Source: Sulfuricurvum sp. (GTDB lineage Bacteria > Campylobacterota > Campylobacteria > Campylobacterales > Sulfurimonadaceae). From it: DNA of 45,027 nucleotides. Position 1 is the first letter of the stretch. Every line of letters starts with the position of its first letter. The stretch lies in contig JAUYSQ010000190.1 of assembly GCA_030696285.1 (NCBI GenBank), positions 1-45,027 on the forward strand. The letters run 5' to 3'. Position numbers and translations under genes: made by a program. The notes below the pieces were generated by a model. The model saw only the letters and a program-made list of their open reading frames with translations, did no database searches and was not told where the DNA came from. Shown in pieces: positions 25,697 through 33,916 of this stretch.

Positions 25697-25811
25697 CCAT
25701 TTAATAGCAAGAATCTTTGATATAAAGGTAAATAATTACATACGGGTAACAATCGCAAAATGAAGTTATAAAAAGCGGATACCCTAAAGAAAAACTTTAG
25801 AGAATAAGAAG

Positions 25812-26741
25812 TTAACTAAAAAGGGAATTTACGCTCTCATTGTGATAAACACGACGAATGACTTCGGCAAACAGAGGAGCCACACTAATGACTTTGATCT
25901 TATCGCTGTGACCGTTCAGAACGAGTGTGTTAGAAACCACAAGCTCATCAAGCTCACCGTTATTGATATTCTCATACGCTTTTCCGCTCAGGACGGCATG
26001 CGTCGCACACGCCATGACTGAAGTAGCCCCGCGCTTTTTGAGTGCGGCTGCAGCTTTTACCATTGTTCCCGCAGTATCGACCATATCATCGATCATAATA
26101 ACATCTTTACCTTCGACATCACCGATAATGTTCATTACTTCGGATTCATTCGCTTTTTCACGACGTTTATCAACGATAACCATATCAAGACCCAGTTTTT
26201 GGGCAAAATAACGGGCTCGCGCTACTCCGCCGATATCCGGAGAGGCAATAACCGGATTTGCAAGATTTTTAGACGTAATGTATTCTTGGAAGATGATTGC
26301 ACCGTAGAGGTTGTCGACGGGAATATCAAAAAAGCCTTGGATTTGACCCGCATGCAAGTCGATCGTCACAACACGATCGATCCCTGCTGTTTCGAACATA
26401 TCAGCAACCAATTTCGCCGTGATAGGGACGCGGGGAGCCGCTTTACGATCTTGGCGTGCGTATCCAAAATAGGGAACAACTGCTGTAATAGAACTCGCAG
26501 AAGAGCGACGAAGTGCATCCGTCATGATCAATAATTCCATCAAATTATCATTGGAAGGGGCACCGGTACTTTGGATGATAAACACATCGCGCCCGCGAAC
26601 ACTCTCCGAAATTTGAACGTTGATCTCACCATCGCTAAAACGTTTGATTTCCGCTTTTGAAAGAGGAACATCAAGCGTTCTGCACACCTCTGCTGAAAAT
26701 GCACCGCACGATGAACCGCTGAAAATTTTATACCCGCGCAT
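25812..26741 (-). CDS. prs: Ribose-phosphate pyrophosphokinase
   Basis: PRPP synthase makes 5-phosphoribosyl diphosphate from ribose-5-phosphate and ATP for nucleotide, His and Trp synthesis. The 309 residues start MRGYKIFSGSSCGAF. Family motifs are FSDGEINVQI, PYFGYARQDRK, DLHAGQIQGFF, and the PRPP-binding VIMIDDMVDTAGTMV. ATG 26741 is favoured over GTG 26747 because AGAGG lies eight bases before it. A TATACT box (26780-26775) may give its own promoter; otherwise it is co-transcribed with argJ. Confidence 0.97.
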   Translation of the reverse strand: MRGYKIFSGSSCGAFSAEVCRTLDVPLSKAEIKRFSDGEINVQISESVRGRDVFIIQSTGAPSNDNLMELLIMTDALRRSSASSITAVVPYFGYARQDRKAAPRVPITAKLVADMFETAGIDRVVTIDLHAGQIQGFFDIPVDNLYGAIIFQEYITSKNLANPVIASPDIGGVARARYFAQKLGLDMVIVDKRREKANESEVMNIIGDVEGKDVIMIDDMVDTAGTMVKAAAALKKRGATSVMACATHAVLSGKAYENINNGELDELVVSNTLVLNGHSDKIKVISVAPLFAEVIRRVYHNESVNSLFS

Positions 26742-26808
26742 ACTCACAACCTCTTAGCAAAACAAAATTACGAAAGTATAACAAGGTGTCACTTAGGGGT
26801 TGCTAATA

Positions 26809-27996
26809 CTATGTCCGATAATCCGCGTTGATTTTGACATATTCGTGTCCCAGATCACATCCATAGGCGATAAATTCACCTGTACCTTGCCCAATATCGC
26901 AATGGATCGTAAATGCCGATTTTTGCATGACCGCCGCTGCAAAAGGTTCCAATGTGTCATTAAAAAGAAGATCCCCTTTTTGGTAGACACATACCTCATC
27001 AAACCAGATACTAAGGGTTGCCTCATCGCACATTACACCGCTTGCGCCTACCGTTGAAGCGATACGCCCCCAGTTGGGATCTTCTCCAAACAGAGCTGTT
27101 TTCACAAGCAATGAATTACTCAATGCTTTAGCCGTGATCTCAGCTTCTGTATCGCTCAAAGCACCGGTTACTTTATAGGTGACGAGCTTCGTCGCACCTT
27201 CCCCGTCACGTACCATCTCTTTGGCCAAAAAAAGCATGATTCTTTCCAGTGCCTCTTTAAAAGCCTCCGGATGGAACACACCGCTTTTCCCGTTTGCCAT
27301 GAGCAATACGGTATCGTTCGTCGAGGTATCCCCATCAACACTCGCTGCATTAAAGGTAGTACGGGTACACGCATCGAGCATTGTTTGCATCGTTACTTTA
27401 TCGACCAGCGCATCGGTCGTGATAAAACAAAGCATCGTCGCCATCGCAGGGTTAATCATCCCTGCCCCCTTTGCCATCGCCCCAATACGAAATGTTTTTC
27501 CATCATTGAGAGTGATTTCAAACGCAATCCGTTTGGCAAAGGTATCGGTCGTCATAATCGCCTCAGATGCGGCCACACCCTCACGACGGGTGAGATCAAT
27601 ACCCATAGCGCCCTGAATAATCTTCTCTTTTGGCAAACGCACGCCGATAACTCCGGTAGAACTCATAACCGGATGTTGAATATCTGGAAATTGCTTTTGA
27701 AGTTCGTTTAGTACCTCATTGATATCTTCTATTCCCACATTTCCTGTCATCGCATTGGCATTTTTGGCGTTAATAAGGACAAAGTTGCCCTCAAAATTTC
27801 CTTTTTGACGAAAATGGCGGATGGGTGCGGCGGTCATCTTGTTGGTAGTGAACACCGATACATTCACACAAGGGGTATCGGCATAGATAAAGGCGAGATC
27901 ACGGGCTCCCTCTTTTTTAAGTCCGATAGCAAGTCCATCGGCATAAAAACCGTGCGCGGCACACACTCCACCCTCAATATTTTTCATTGTAACCAT
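26809..27996 (-). CDS. argJ: Glutamate N-acetyltransferase / ornithine acetyltransferase
   Basis: ArgJ transfers acetyl from N-acetylornithine to glutamate in arginine synthesis. The proenzyme cleaves itself into two chains. The cleavage motif KGAGMINPAMATMLCF is present, with the nucleophilic Thr at residue 187, as is VDGDTSTNDTVL. The ATG at 27996 (MVTMKNIEGGVCAAHGF) is preceded by GGAG with seven-base spacing, giving 395 residues. Starts further upstream lack family similarity. Confidence 0.96.
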   Translation of the reverse strand: MVTMKNIEGGVCAAHGFYADGLAIGLKKEGARDLAFIYADTPCVNVSVFTTNKMTAAPIRHFRQKGNFEGNFVLINAKNANAMTGNVGIEDINEVLNELQKQFPDIQHPVMSSTGVIGVRLPKEKIIQGAMGIDLTRREGVAASEAIMTTDTFAKRIAFEITLNDGKTFRIGAMAKGAGMINPAMATMLCFITTDALVDKVTMQTMLDACTRTTFNAASVDGDTSTNDTVLLMANGKSGVFHPEAFKEALERIMLFLAKEMVRDGEGATKLVTYKVTGALSDTEAEITAKALSNSLLVKTALFGEDPNWGRIASTVGASGVMCDEATLSIWFDEVCVYQKGDLLFNDTLEPFAAAVMQKSAFTIHCDIGQGTGEFIAYGCDLGHEYVKINADYRT

Positions 27997-28023
27997 AAAA
28001 ATCTCCAAAAGATAAACTGCATT

Positions 28024-28029
28024 ATTATA
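28024..28029 (-). promoter_or_regulatory. Putative argJ promoter -10 box
   Basis: The minus strand has TATAAT 28 bases before the argJ ATG, in an AT-rich context. No -35 box is evident, as is common in this phylum. Confidence 0.45.
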
Positions 28030-28104
28030 AACACTCAAGCCAATAAGAAGGTTAAAATCAAGAAGAGGAAAATCTAATAAAGAGAAAAATAAAAGTAGAG
28101 AAAA

Positions 28105-28120
28105 TCGGGAAAAATCCCGA
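28105..28120 (-). terminator. Rho-independent terminator of rpmB
   Basis: On the minus strand TCGGGA and TCCCGA form a stem around TTTT, followed directly by TTTT and further T-rich sequence. It lies 26 bases after the rpmB stop and before argJ. Confidence 0.7.
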
Positions 28121-28145
28121 AATGCGAAAAGACTAGAGGTGAGGG

Positions 28146-28334
28146 TTACGAATCTTTTTTAAGGGTACGAAGCTCAGAAGCAGCGATACGAAGTTTTTTC
28201 GTTGTACCGTCTTCAAGTGTTACACGAACAGTACGAAGATTTGGTAAAAAACGACGCTTAGTTCTGTTTTTCGCGTGAGAAACGTTGTTCCCGCTCATTG
28301 GGCCTTTACCGCTAATAGCACATCTTCTTGCCAT
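28146..28334 (-). CDS. rpmB: 50S ribosomal protein L28
   Basis: A 62-residue basic protein starting [21 protein letters not shown], the conserved L28 N-terminus, then [17 protein letters not shown] and the C-terminal [19 protein letters not shown] lies eight bases before the ATG. It is a single-gene unit, divergent from the HDOD gene and followed by a terminator. Confidence 0.97.
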   Translation of the reverse strand: MARRCAISGKGPMSGNNVSHAKNRTKRRFLPNLRTVRVTLEDGTTKKLRIAASELRTLKKDS

Positions 28335-28365
28335 TTGAGGCTCCTTGCGTAAATTTAGGTTGCGA

Positions 28366-28371
28366 ATTCTA
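28366..28371 (-). promoter_or_regulatory. Putative rpmB promoter -10 box
   Basis: TAGAAT on the minus strand lies 32 bases before the rpmB ATG in the 143-base divergent region. Confidence 0.4.
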
Positions 28372-28443
28372 TCTCAATCAACCCAAAGTTTACCTTAAGC
28401 AACAACCATTTTACTGCTAAAGTTTTCTTTAACCAACTAATAC

Positions 28444-28449
28444 TACAAT
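28444..28449 (+). promoter_or_regulatory. Putative promoter of the HDOD-CheX pair
   Basis: TACAAT lies 28 bases before the GTG start at 28478, in the region shared with the divergent rpmB promoter. Confidence 0.35.
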
Positions 28450-28477
28450 AAACAAAAACATTGGACAACACACCACC

Positions 28478-29269
28478 GTGATTACCCCTGAAGAAGTAGC
28501 TTTCTACATCCAAAATATCCCTCCGACGCCCAGCGTGGTACAGCAAGCTTTAGCATACGCACGGGAAGGGGATTTGATCAAAGCGGCTAAATATGCCCAA
28601 GAAGACCCGGCACTACGTCTTTACCTAAAAACATTGCTAAATCGCCCTATTTACGGATTTAAAAATGAAGTTTCTGACGTAAGCCAAATTTTTGGAATTT
28701 TAGGAGTTGCCGCCACACAGCAGACCCTTTACCATTATCTTTTAAGTCTACTATTGCCTAAAAAATGGGAACTTTTTGCCCTCACAAACCATCAATTTTA
28801 CGATTTGCAAGCGTCCCTCGGTAAGCGCTGGGAAACCATCCTTGATCATCTCAAAATCGATGACAAAGAGATACACAGCGCTATTGCCCTCATTCCTGCC
28901 ACCATCATCGTATGCGAAGCCCTTTTCGCCTCGAAAAAAAAAGAGGTGGAGCAGCTGCGCTCCATCAAAGCACTCGATTACAATACAATTTTAAAGCGGC
29001 TTAGCGGTTATGACCTCTTCGACCTCGCAGCTCAAATTGGACAAATGTGGGAAATGAGTGAAAAAACTATTAGCCTGATCCGTTCAGCTTCGGGTGTACA
29101 CAACGAACTATTCGCTGAGCAAAAAGTGTTAGCGCAATGGATACATCTCCTCCTTTTTTATCAGTTTTCGCAAAGTACTTATGTGAGTGCGGGACTCAAC
29201 GAGTTTATTGATTTTCAAATCGACTTTGTCCAAGATATTTATGACTCTTTTTGTCAGGTGGTACAGTAA
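28478..29269 (+). CDS. HDOD-domain protein
   Basis: A 263-residue protein related to HDOD domains, non-catalytic relatives of HD phosphohydrolases found in signalling proteins. It begins with the typical IQNIPPTPSVVQQALA and DPALRLYLKTLLNRPIYG, then VSDVSQIFGILGVAATQQTLYHYLL. The start codon is GTG at 28478 with only a weak GGA upstream. It is followed after two bases by the CheX fusion protein, so the two probably work together. An A9 run at 28934-28942 lies within the gene in an SKKKE stretch. Confidence 0.75.
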   Translation: MITPEEVAFYIQNIPPTPSVVQQALAYAREGDLIKAAKYAQEDPALRLYLKTLLNRPIYGFKNEVSDVSQIFGILGVAATQQTLYHYLLSLLLPKKWELFALTNHQFYDLQASLGKRWETILDHLKIDDKEIHSAIALIPATIIVCEALFASKKKEVEQLRSIKALDYNTILKRLSGYDLFDLAAQIGQMWEMSEKTISLIRSASGVHNELFAEQKVLAQWIHLLLFYQFSQSTYVSAGLNEFIDFQIDFVQDIYDSFCQVVQ

Positions 29270-29271
29270 TT

Positions 29272-30666
29272 ATGAGAGCTGTAGTCAAAGGACGTATCGG
29301 AGTTTTTCATTTACAAGGATTTTTGGATGGCAATAATGCCCCCTCCTTTTTAACACTCGAAGACATTCGGGCAACGGAATCCCTCAACGTCGATATGCTG
29401 CTGGTTTCCCTTAAAAAAGTGATTTTTTTTAATAAAAATGGCTTAGATGTTTTTGTCAAACTGCTTACAAAAGTGCGTAATCTTAAGCACATTGTTGTCG
29501 GCTTTTGTGATTATGACCACACCAAATTTCAAGCGATTAACAGTTTTTATGGTCATGACATCAACTTTTCACTCTTTAAAAGTGAAAAAATTGCCGAGCT
29601 CTTCGTTGCGACTAATAAAAATGATTCAAAAACTGTACTGCTCTATAATGCAGATCCCTCACAGCGCTCTGCAATGGCGATCGAACTGTTCGATTATGGA
29701 CACAACCCCGTCATTGCCCAAAGTTTGAGTGAATTTGAGACAAAAAAGAAAACAACCGATCTTTATTATGCCATTATTGAGGATACCCATCTGGGGTTTT
29801 TTGGACAAAAAGTAGCAACACGCGTCACAGGAAATGCGGTTATCTATACCATCTCCAACTTTCTCGATGCTGAGATTGCTGAAACATTCAATATCACCTA
29901 TCACAACAACTCCCTCAATGTCGGATTTCGTCTTTTTATTTTCGATGCCTACAAAGTCATCTCAATGAATATCCATGCCCTCAATTTTTTTACCAAACTT
30001 GCAAGCTCCGCTGCTGAATACAATGCTACCATCTGCTTCGTCGGACTCACTTTTGAAAAAACGCCCGAAATATTTAAAAATGATCTCGAAGATGCAGGGA
30101 TCATGTTTTTTGAAACTATGGATAATATCCTCAAAAACAAAGAGTTATTGCAAGAGCTTGGCGGCGGCGGTGGAGCAACGGTGAAACAGCATCGTGCCCT
30201 CAATAAAGGACTCATCAATGAACTTTCCCATTTTATTGATGCAACGGTCTCCACACTTAACATGATGACCAACGCTCAAGCGACCAAAAACTCACTTAAT
30301 ATTCAAACCCTTACGATTGCTAATCCTGCCGATCAGTTTGCTAGTTCTATCGGTTTTTACGGAGACATAGATGGGCTCATCATCCTTGTTTTTCCCAAAG
30401 CAATTGCCAAAAAGGCATGCGAACTCCTCATAGGAGAGTCCAATGTGACCGACGAAGAGGTACTCGATTCTCTCGCTGAGTTTGTTAATATCATTGGTGG
30501 ACGAGCCAAAGTACTCCTCTCTGAAAATAAGAAACGGCTCGATATTACCCTCCCGCGAACCTACTCTGATATCGCGACCTTAATGGAGATTGCCCAAACC
30601 AAAAAAGGGGTTCAAGTCGATTTAAGTTTTGAGGGGCAAAACTTTATATTCTTTTTGACACGATAA
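29272..30666 (+). CDS. Multidomain signalling protein with C-terminal CheX-like phosphatase domain
   Basis: 464 residues from ATG 29272. By pattern, residues 1-115 resemble a STAS-type domain (RIGVFHLQGFLDGNNAPSF). Residues 118-212 resemble a receiver fold without the usual acidic pocket (KTVLLYNADPSQRSAMAIEL). Residues 215-290 look STAS-like again (NVGFRLFIFDAYKVISMNI). A Gly5 linker at 297-301 leads to a CheX/CheC-like domain from about 310, with the ExxN phosphatase motif EFVN at 403-406 and a second region at 417-440. CheX removes phosphate from CheY, so a chemotaxis or motility role is likely. It is coupled to the HDOD gene. Domain limits are estimates. Confidence 0.75.
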   Translation: MRAVVKGRIGVFHLQGFLDGNNAPSFLTLEDIRATESLNVDMLLVSLKKVIFFNKNGLDVFVKLLTKVRNLKHIVVGFCDYDHTKFQAINSFYGHDINFSLFKSEKIAELFVATNKNDSKTVLLYNADPSQRSAMAIELFDYGHNPVIAQSLSEFETKKKTTDLYYAIIEDTHLGFFGQKVATRVTGNAVIYTISNFLDAEIAETFNITYHNNSLNVGFRLFIFDAYKVISMNIHALNFFTKLASSAAEYNATICFVGLTFEKTPEIFKNDLEDAGIMFFETMDNILKNKELLQELGGGGGATVKQHRALNKGLINELSHFIDATVSTLNMMTNAQATKNSLNIQTLTIANPADQFASSIGFYGDIDGLIILVFPKAIAKKACELLIGESNVTDEEVLDSLAEFVNIIGGRAKVLLSENKKRLDITLPRTYSDIATLMEIAQTKKGVQVDLSFEGQNFIFFLTR

Positions 30667-30704
30667 GCACACTTCAGGAATCAAACTGCAAGATTAGACA
30701 CTTC

Positions 30705-30769
30705 GTCATACCGTGCTTGACACGGTATCCATTCACTGTTTGTGGATTCCGTGTCAAGCACGGAATGAC
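30705..30769. repeat. Palindromic dispersed element, copy 1
   Basis: A 65-base element with 27-base inverted arms that differ at two positions. It begins GTCATaCCGTGCTTGACACG and ends with the complement (…CGGAATGAC). Each arm can itself fold (CCGTG CTTGA CACGG). It lies in the 217-base gap between the CheX gene and rpe, which otherwise holds only the rpe promoter. The ends match the elements at 32862 and 36400. Confidence 0.75.
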
Positions 30770-30850
30770 AGTGCAAAAATATACAGTAATCTTGGTTTTG
30801 ATTGACCGTGAACCACAACCCATCAAAGCTACTCCAAAAACCTTTTTCGC

Positions 30851-30856
30851 TAAAAT
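30851..30856 (+). promoter_or_regulatory. Putative rpe promoter -10 box
   Basis: TAAAAT after a T-rich stretch (ctttttcgc), 27 bases before the rpe ATG. An AAGG binding site precedes that ATG. It would drive rpe-trpF-exonuclease. Confidence 0.4.
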
Positions 30857-30883
30857 AACAAAAACATTTCACAAGGTATCCTT

Positions 30884-31525
30884 ATGCTCGTCGCTCCCAG
30901 TATTCTTTCGGCCGATTTTGGTAATTTAGCGCGTGATGTTCGTGCTATCTGTGATGCGGGATGCGACTTTGTCCATGTCGATGTGATGGATGGCCATTTT
31001 GTCCCTAATATGACAATTGGACCGGTAGTAGTAAGTGCCATTGCCAAGGCCGCTACCAAACCGCTCGATATTCATCTCATGGTTCAAAACAATACTTTTT
31101 TCGTCGATCTCTTCGCACCTCTGAACCCGGAATTTATCTCGTTTCACATCGAAGAGGAAAAAAATCCCCATCGTCTGATCCAATACATTCGCTCTCTTGG
31201 GATTAAACCCGCTATCGTTCTCAATCCTCACACCCCTGCTGAGGCAATCGAGTATCTGCTGGGTGATTTAGATATGGTCCTCGTTATGAGTGTTAATCCT
31301 GGCTTTGGCGGTCAAAAATTTATCCCGACCGTAGTGGAAAAAATCAAGCGTCTCAAAGTTCTGCGTGATCGAATCAATCCTAACTGTCTTATCGAAATCG
31401 ACGGTGGCGTAGGAAGCTCCAACATCCAAATGCTCAAAGAGGCCGGTGTCGATGTGTGCGTTGCCGGAAGCTACGTTTTTGGAGCAGAAAACTACAAAAT
31501 AGCCATTGATAGTCTACGCGTATGA
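30884..31525 (+). CDS. rpe: Ribulose-phosphate 3-epimerase
   Basis: Rpe interconverts ribulose-5-phosphate and xylulose-5-phosphate in the pentose phosphate pathway. The 213-residue TIM barrel begins VAPSILSADFGNLARD and contains FVHVDVMDGHFVPN (metal and catalytic residues), VLVMSVNPGFGGQKF and IEIDGGVGSSN, all family signatures. It is coupled to trpF by a four-base overlap. Confidence 0.97.
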   Translation: MLVAPSILSADFGNLARDVRAICDAGCDFVHVDVMDGHFVPNMTIGPVVVSAIAKAATKPLDIHLMVQNNTFFVDLFAPLNPEFISFHIEEEKNPHRLIQYIRSLGIKPAIVLNPHTPAEAIEYLLGDLDMVLVMSVNPGFGGQKFIPTVVEKIKRLKVLRDRINPNCLIEIDGGVGSSNIQMLKEAGVDVCVAGSYVFGAENYKIAIDSLRV

Positions 31526-32109
31526 AAGTCAAGATCTGCGGCATTACAAATCTAAACGATGCACTTGATGCCATTGAAGCCGGTGCGGACGCATTAGGAT
31601 TTGTCTTTTATCCTGAATCTCCACGCTATATTTCACAGGAAGCCGCTCGTACCATCATCACCAAGTTACCCCCTTTTGTTGAAAAAGTTGCCCTTTTTGT
31701 CAATGAATCCGCCGACAATATCCGTCAAATATGTTTAGAAACGGGATGCACTCTTGCCCAAATTCATTTTGACGTAACCGATGATTTTTATGACTCCCTG
31801 CACTTCCCCTCTCTGAAAGTTATCCGCGCGCAAAATAAAGAAGACGTGCTGCGCTATGAGAACGACTATCGTCTCATCGATGCGTATTGCAATGCCTTTG
31901 GGGGCAGTGGAAAACGGCTCAATAGCGAGTGGTTCGATGGAGTAGACTGTTCTAAAATTATTCTTGCAGGGGGACTTGATCCCGACAATGTTGCCTCACT
32001 AAAGCGTTATGGTTTTTATGGAGTCGATGTTAGCAGTGGTGTAGAAGCATCCAAGGGGAAAAAAGATCCCAAAAAAGTTGTCGATTTTATCAAAAGTGCA
32101 AAATCATGA
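31522..32109 (+). CDS. trpF: Phosphoribosylanthranilate isomerase
   Basis: TrpF converts phosphoribosylanthranilate to carboxyphenylamino-deoxyribulose phosphate in tryptophan synthesis. The 195 residues open with KVKICGITNLNDA, including the catalytic Cys, followed by ADALGFVFYPESPRYIS, and end with ILAGGLDPDNV and GVDVSSGVEASKGKKDPKKV. It overlaps rpe and the next gene by four bases each. Confidence 0.97.
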   Translation: MKVKICGITNLNDALDAIEAGADALGFVFYPESPRYISQEAARTIITKLPPFVEKVALFVNESADNIRQICLETGCTLAQIHFDVTDDFYDSLHFPSLKVIRAQNKEDVLRYENDYRLIDAYCNAFGGSGKRLNSEWFDGVDCSKIILAGGLDPDNVASLKRYGFYGVDVSSGVEASKGKKDPKKVVDFIKSAKS

Positions 32110-32897
32110 ATCGATTGGACCAAAAAATACTGAATCGCCTTGCAAAACAGGGCATTATTTCAGAGGAATTTGAATCACTTATCGGGAGCGATCTTGCCCT
32201 TGAAATGCTACGCGCTCAGGGGATGAACATCGTCCTAGATAGAAATGTTTACAAATTTCAAAGTGCCTTAACTCCTGTCGACGACACCTTGTTTTGTATC
32301 GTGGATGTTGAGACCAACGGCTCAAAAACAGCACACCACCAAATCATCGAAATCGGTGCGGTAAAGTTCCAAAATGGCAAGATCATTGATACCTATGAGA
32401 GCTTAGTTCACTGCACTGAAATCTCCGATGCAATAGCAGAAATCACGGGTATCCATGTAGAGGATACTATGAATGCCCCGAGCCTCTCCAAGGTGATGAG
32501 CGAGTTTCGCCTCTTTTTAGGAGACGCTATTTTCGTTGGGCATGCTGCAAAATTCGACTATAACTTCGTCTCCGCAATGATGGAACGCGTAGGTCTAGGT
32601 GGGCTTCTCAACCGACAGCTGTGCACGATCGATTTGGCAGAGCGAACATTTGAATCAGAGCGCTATGGTTTAGCCTATCTCAATGATCAGTATGACCTTC
32701 ATAGTGATGCAACGCACCATCGAGCTCTCTCTGATGCCATTACCACTACAAAGCTTTTAGATCAGGTACTCCCGATGGTTCCTAAAAATATTCATACGAC
32801 GGAAGAGTTGATTGCATTTTCAAAAGAGGCGACGAGGATGAAGAGATTAAAACCGACATCTCTCGTCATTCCCAACTTGATTGGGAATCCATCTTAA
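32106..32897 (+). CDS. DnaQ-type 3'-5' exonuclease
   Basis: A 263-residue protein with an N-terminal extension of about 58 residues and then a DEDD exonuclease domain. Exo I is IVDVETNG (Asp67, Glu69), Exo II is GHAAKFDYNF, and Exo III is HHRALSDA. This is the epsilon-subunit/DnaQ family; a repair or proofreading role is likely, but a dedicated polymerase link cannot be read here. The last 11 residues (LVIPNLIGNPS) and the stop codon come from a palindromic repeat at 32862-32966, so the native C-terminus was probably replaced. Confidence 0.88.
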   Translation: MNRLDQKILNRLAKQGIISEEFESLIGSDLALEMLRAQGMNIVLDRNVYKFQSALTPVDDTLFCIVDVETNGSKTAHHQIIEIGAVKFQNGKIIDTYESLVHCTEISDAIAEITGIHVEDTMNAPSLSKVMSEFRLFLGDAIFVGHAAKFDYNFVSAMMERVGLGGLLNRQLCTIDLAERTFESERYGLAYLNDQYDLHSDATHHRALSDAITTTKLLDQVLPMVPKNIHTTEELIAFSKEATRMKRLKPTSLVIPNLIGNPS

Positions 32898-32966
32898 GAG
32901 CAGAGCTGGATTCCCGCCTTCGCGGGAACCTCAAAGAGGTACTCGTGCCCTATAGGGTATGACGAG
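32862..32966. repeat. Palindromic dispersed element, copy 2 (about 105 bases)
   Basis: The ends are inverted: CTCGTCATtCCC at 32862-32873 and GGGTATGACGAG at 32955-32966 (11 of 12 match). Inside are three hairpins: ATTCCCAA/TTGGGAAT, TTCCCG CCTT CGCGGGAA, and the CCCTATAGGG palindrome. It overlaps the 3' end of the exonuclease gene and stops five bases before the accA stop codon on the other strand, so it may also end both transcripts. Confidence 0.75.
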
Positions 32967-32971
32967 AATAC

Positions 32972-33907
32972 TTATTCGCTAAATTTACCTACGCCTACAA
33001 GACGGTTATAACGCTGTTCGAGACGATCAGTATCACTAAGCTGACGCAATGATGTGACTTGCGAAAGAAAATAATTCTTAACTGCCGTTGCTGCACCCAG
33101 CTTGTCACGGTGTGCACCAATCAGTGGCTCATCAATGATATCATCGATCAGATCCAATGATTTAAGATCGGCACTTGTGATTTTTAACGCTTTGGTAGCG
33201 GCTTCGACTTTGCTGGGATCATTCCATAAAATCGCTGAACACCCTTCCGGTGAGATAACGCTAAATACTGAATAGCGCATCATAGCAAGGCGATCGGCAA
33301 CACCGATAGCCAATGCTCCACCGCTTCCACCCTCACCGATAACAACCGAGACCGTAATCGTATTGAGATTAGAAAGCTCGAGTAAATTACGTGCAATCGC
33401 TTCACTCTGGTTACGCTCTTCTGCACCCAATCCCGGGTATGCACCCGGAGTATCTATCAGCATCAAAACAGGAATATTAAACTTCTCTGCCATCTTGGCC
33501 ATACGCAACGCTTTACGGTATCCCTCAGGGTTAGGCATACCAAAATTACGTTTGAGTTTATTTTTGGTTCCACGCCCTTTTTGTTCACCGATAATCATGA
33601 CACGCTCATCACCAATGGTTCCGATATAGCAAATAATAGAGAGATCATCGCGAAAATGGCGATCTCCATGCAACTCATATTTTTTATCAAAAAGAAGATT
33701 AATGTAATCAAGGGCATAGGGGCGATCTTGATGACGCGCAAGCTGAAGCTCTTGATACGGGGAAAGATTTGCGTAGGTTTGCTGAACTTCTTTATCCAAA
33801 TCTTGCTTGAGTATCGCTACTGCATGGTGGTCGTAACGAACCTCTGCAGCAATGATCTCCTCTTGGATTTGGCATATTTTTTGTTCAAAATCAAGATAAG
33901 TAGCCAA
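32972..33907 (-). CDS. accA: Acetyl-CoA carboxylase carboxyltransferase, alpha subunit
   Basis: AccA works with AccD to move CO2 from biotin to acetyl-CoA, giving malonyl-CoA for fatty acids. The 311 residues include [41 protein letters not shown] and [16 protein letters not shown], all diagnostic. The start is TTG at 33907 (next residues [10 protein letters not shown], as in the family). The AAGG binding site seven bases upstream overlaps the fabF stop. It is co-transcribed with acpP and fabF. Confidence 0.96.
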   Translation of the reverse strand: MATYLDFEQKICQIQEEIIAAEVRYDHHAVAILKQDLDKEVQQTYANLSPYQELQLARHQDRPYALDYINLLFDKKYELHGDRHFRDDLSIICYIGTIGDERVMIIGEQKGRGTKNKLKRNFGMPNPEGYRKALRMAKMAEKFNIPVLMLIDTPGAYPGLGAEERNQSEAIARNLLELSNLNTITVSVVIGEGGSGGALAIGVADRLAMMRYSVFSVISPEGCSAILWNDPSKVEAATKALKITSADLKSLDLIDDIIDEPLIGAHRDKLGAATAVKNYFLSQVTSLRQLSDTDRLEQRYNRLVGVGKFSE

Positions 33908-33916
33908 GTAAAAGCC

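Noticed and set aside
25785-25802. CTAAAG/CTTTAG inverted repeat after prs as a terminator
   Set aside because: The stem is only six bases, A/T-rich and not followed by a T-run on the minus strand, so I did not list it as a terminator.
28934-28942. A9 tract in the HDOD gene as a slippage site
   Set aside because: The frame is intact and the tract encodes Lys codons in an AT-rich gene; without population data or a second in-frame product there is no support for programmed slippage.
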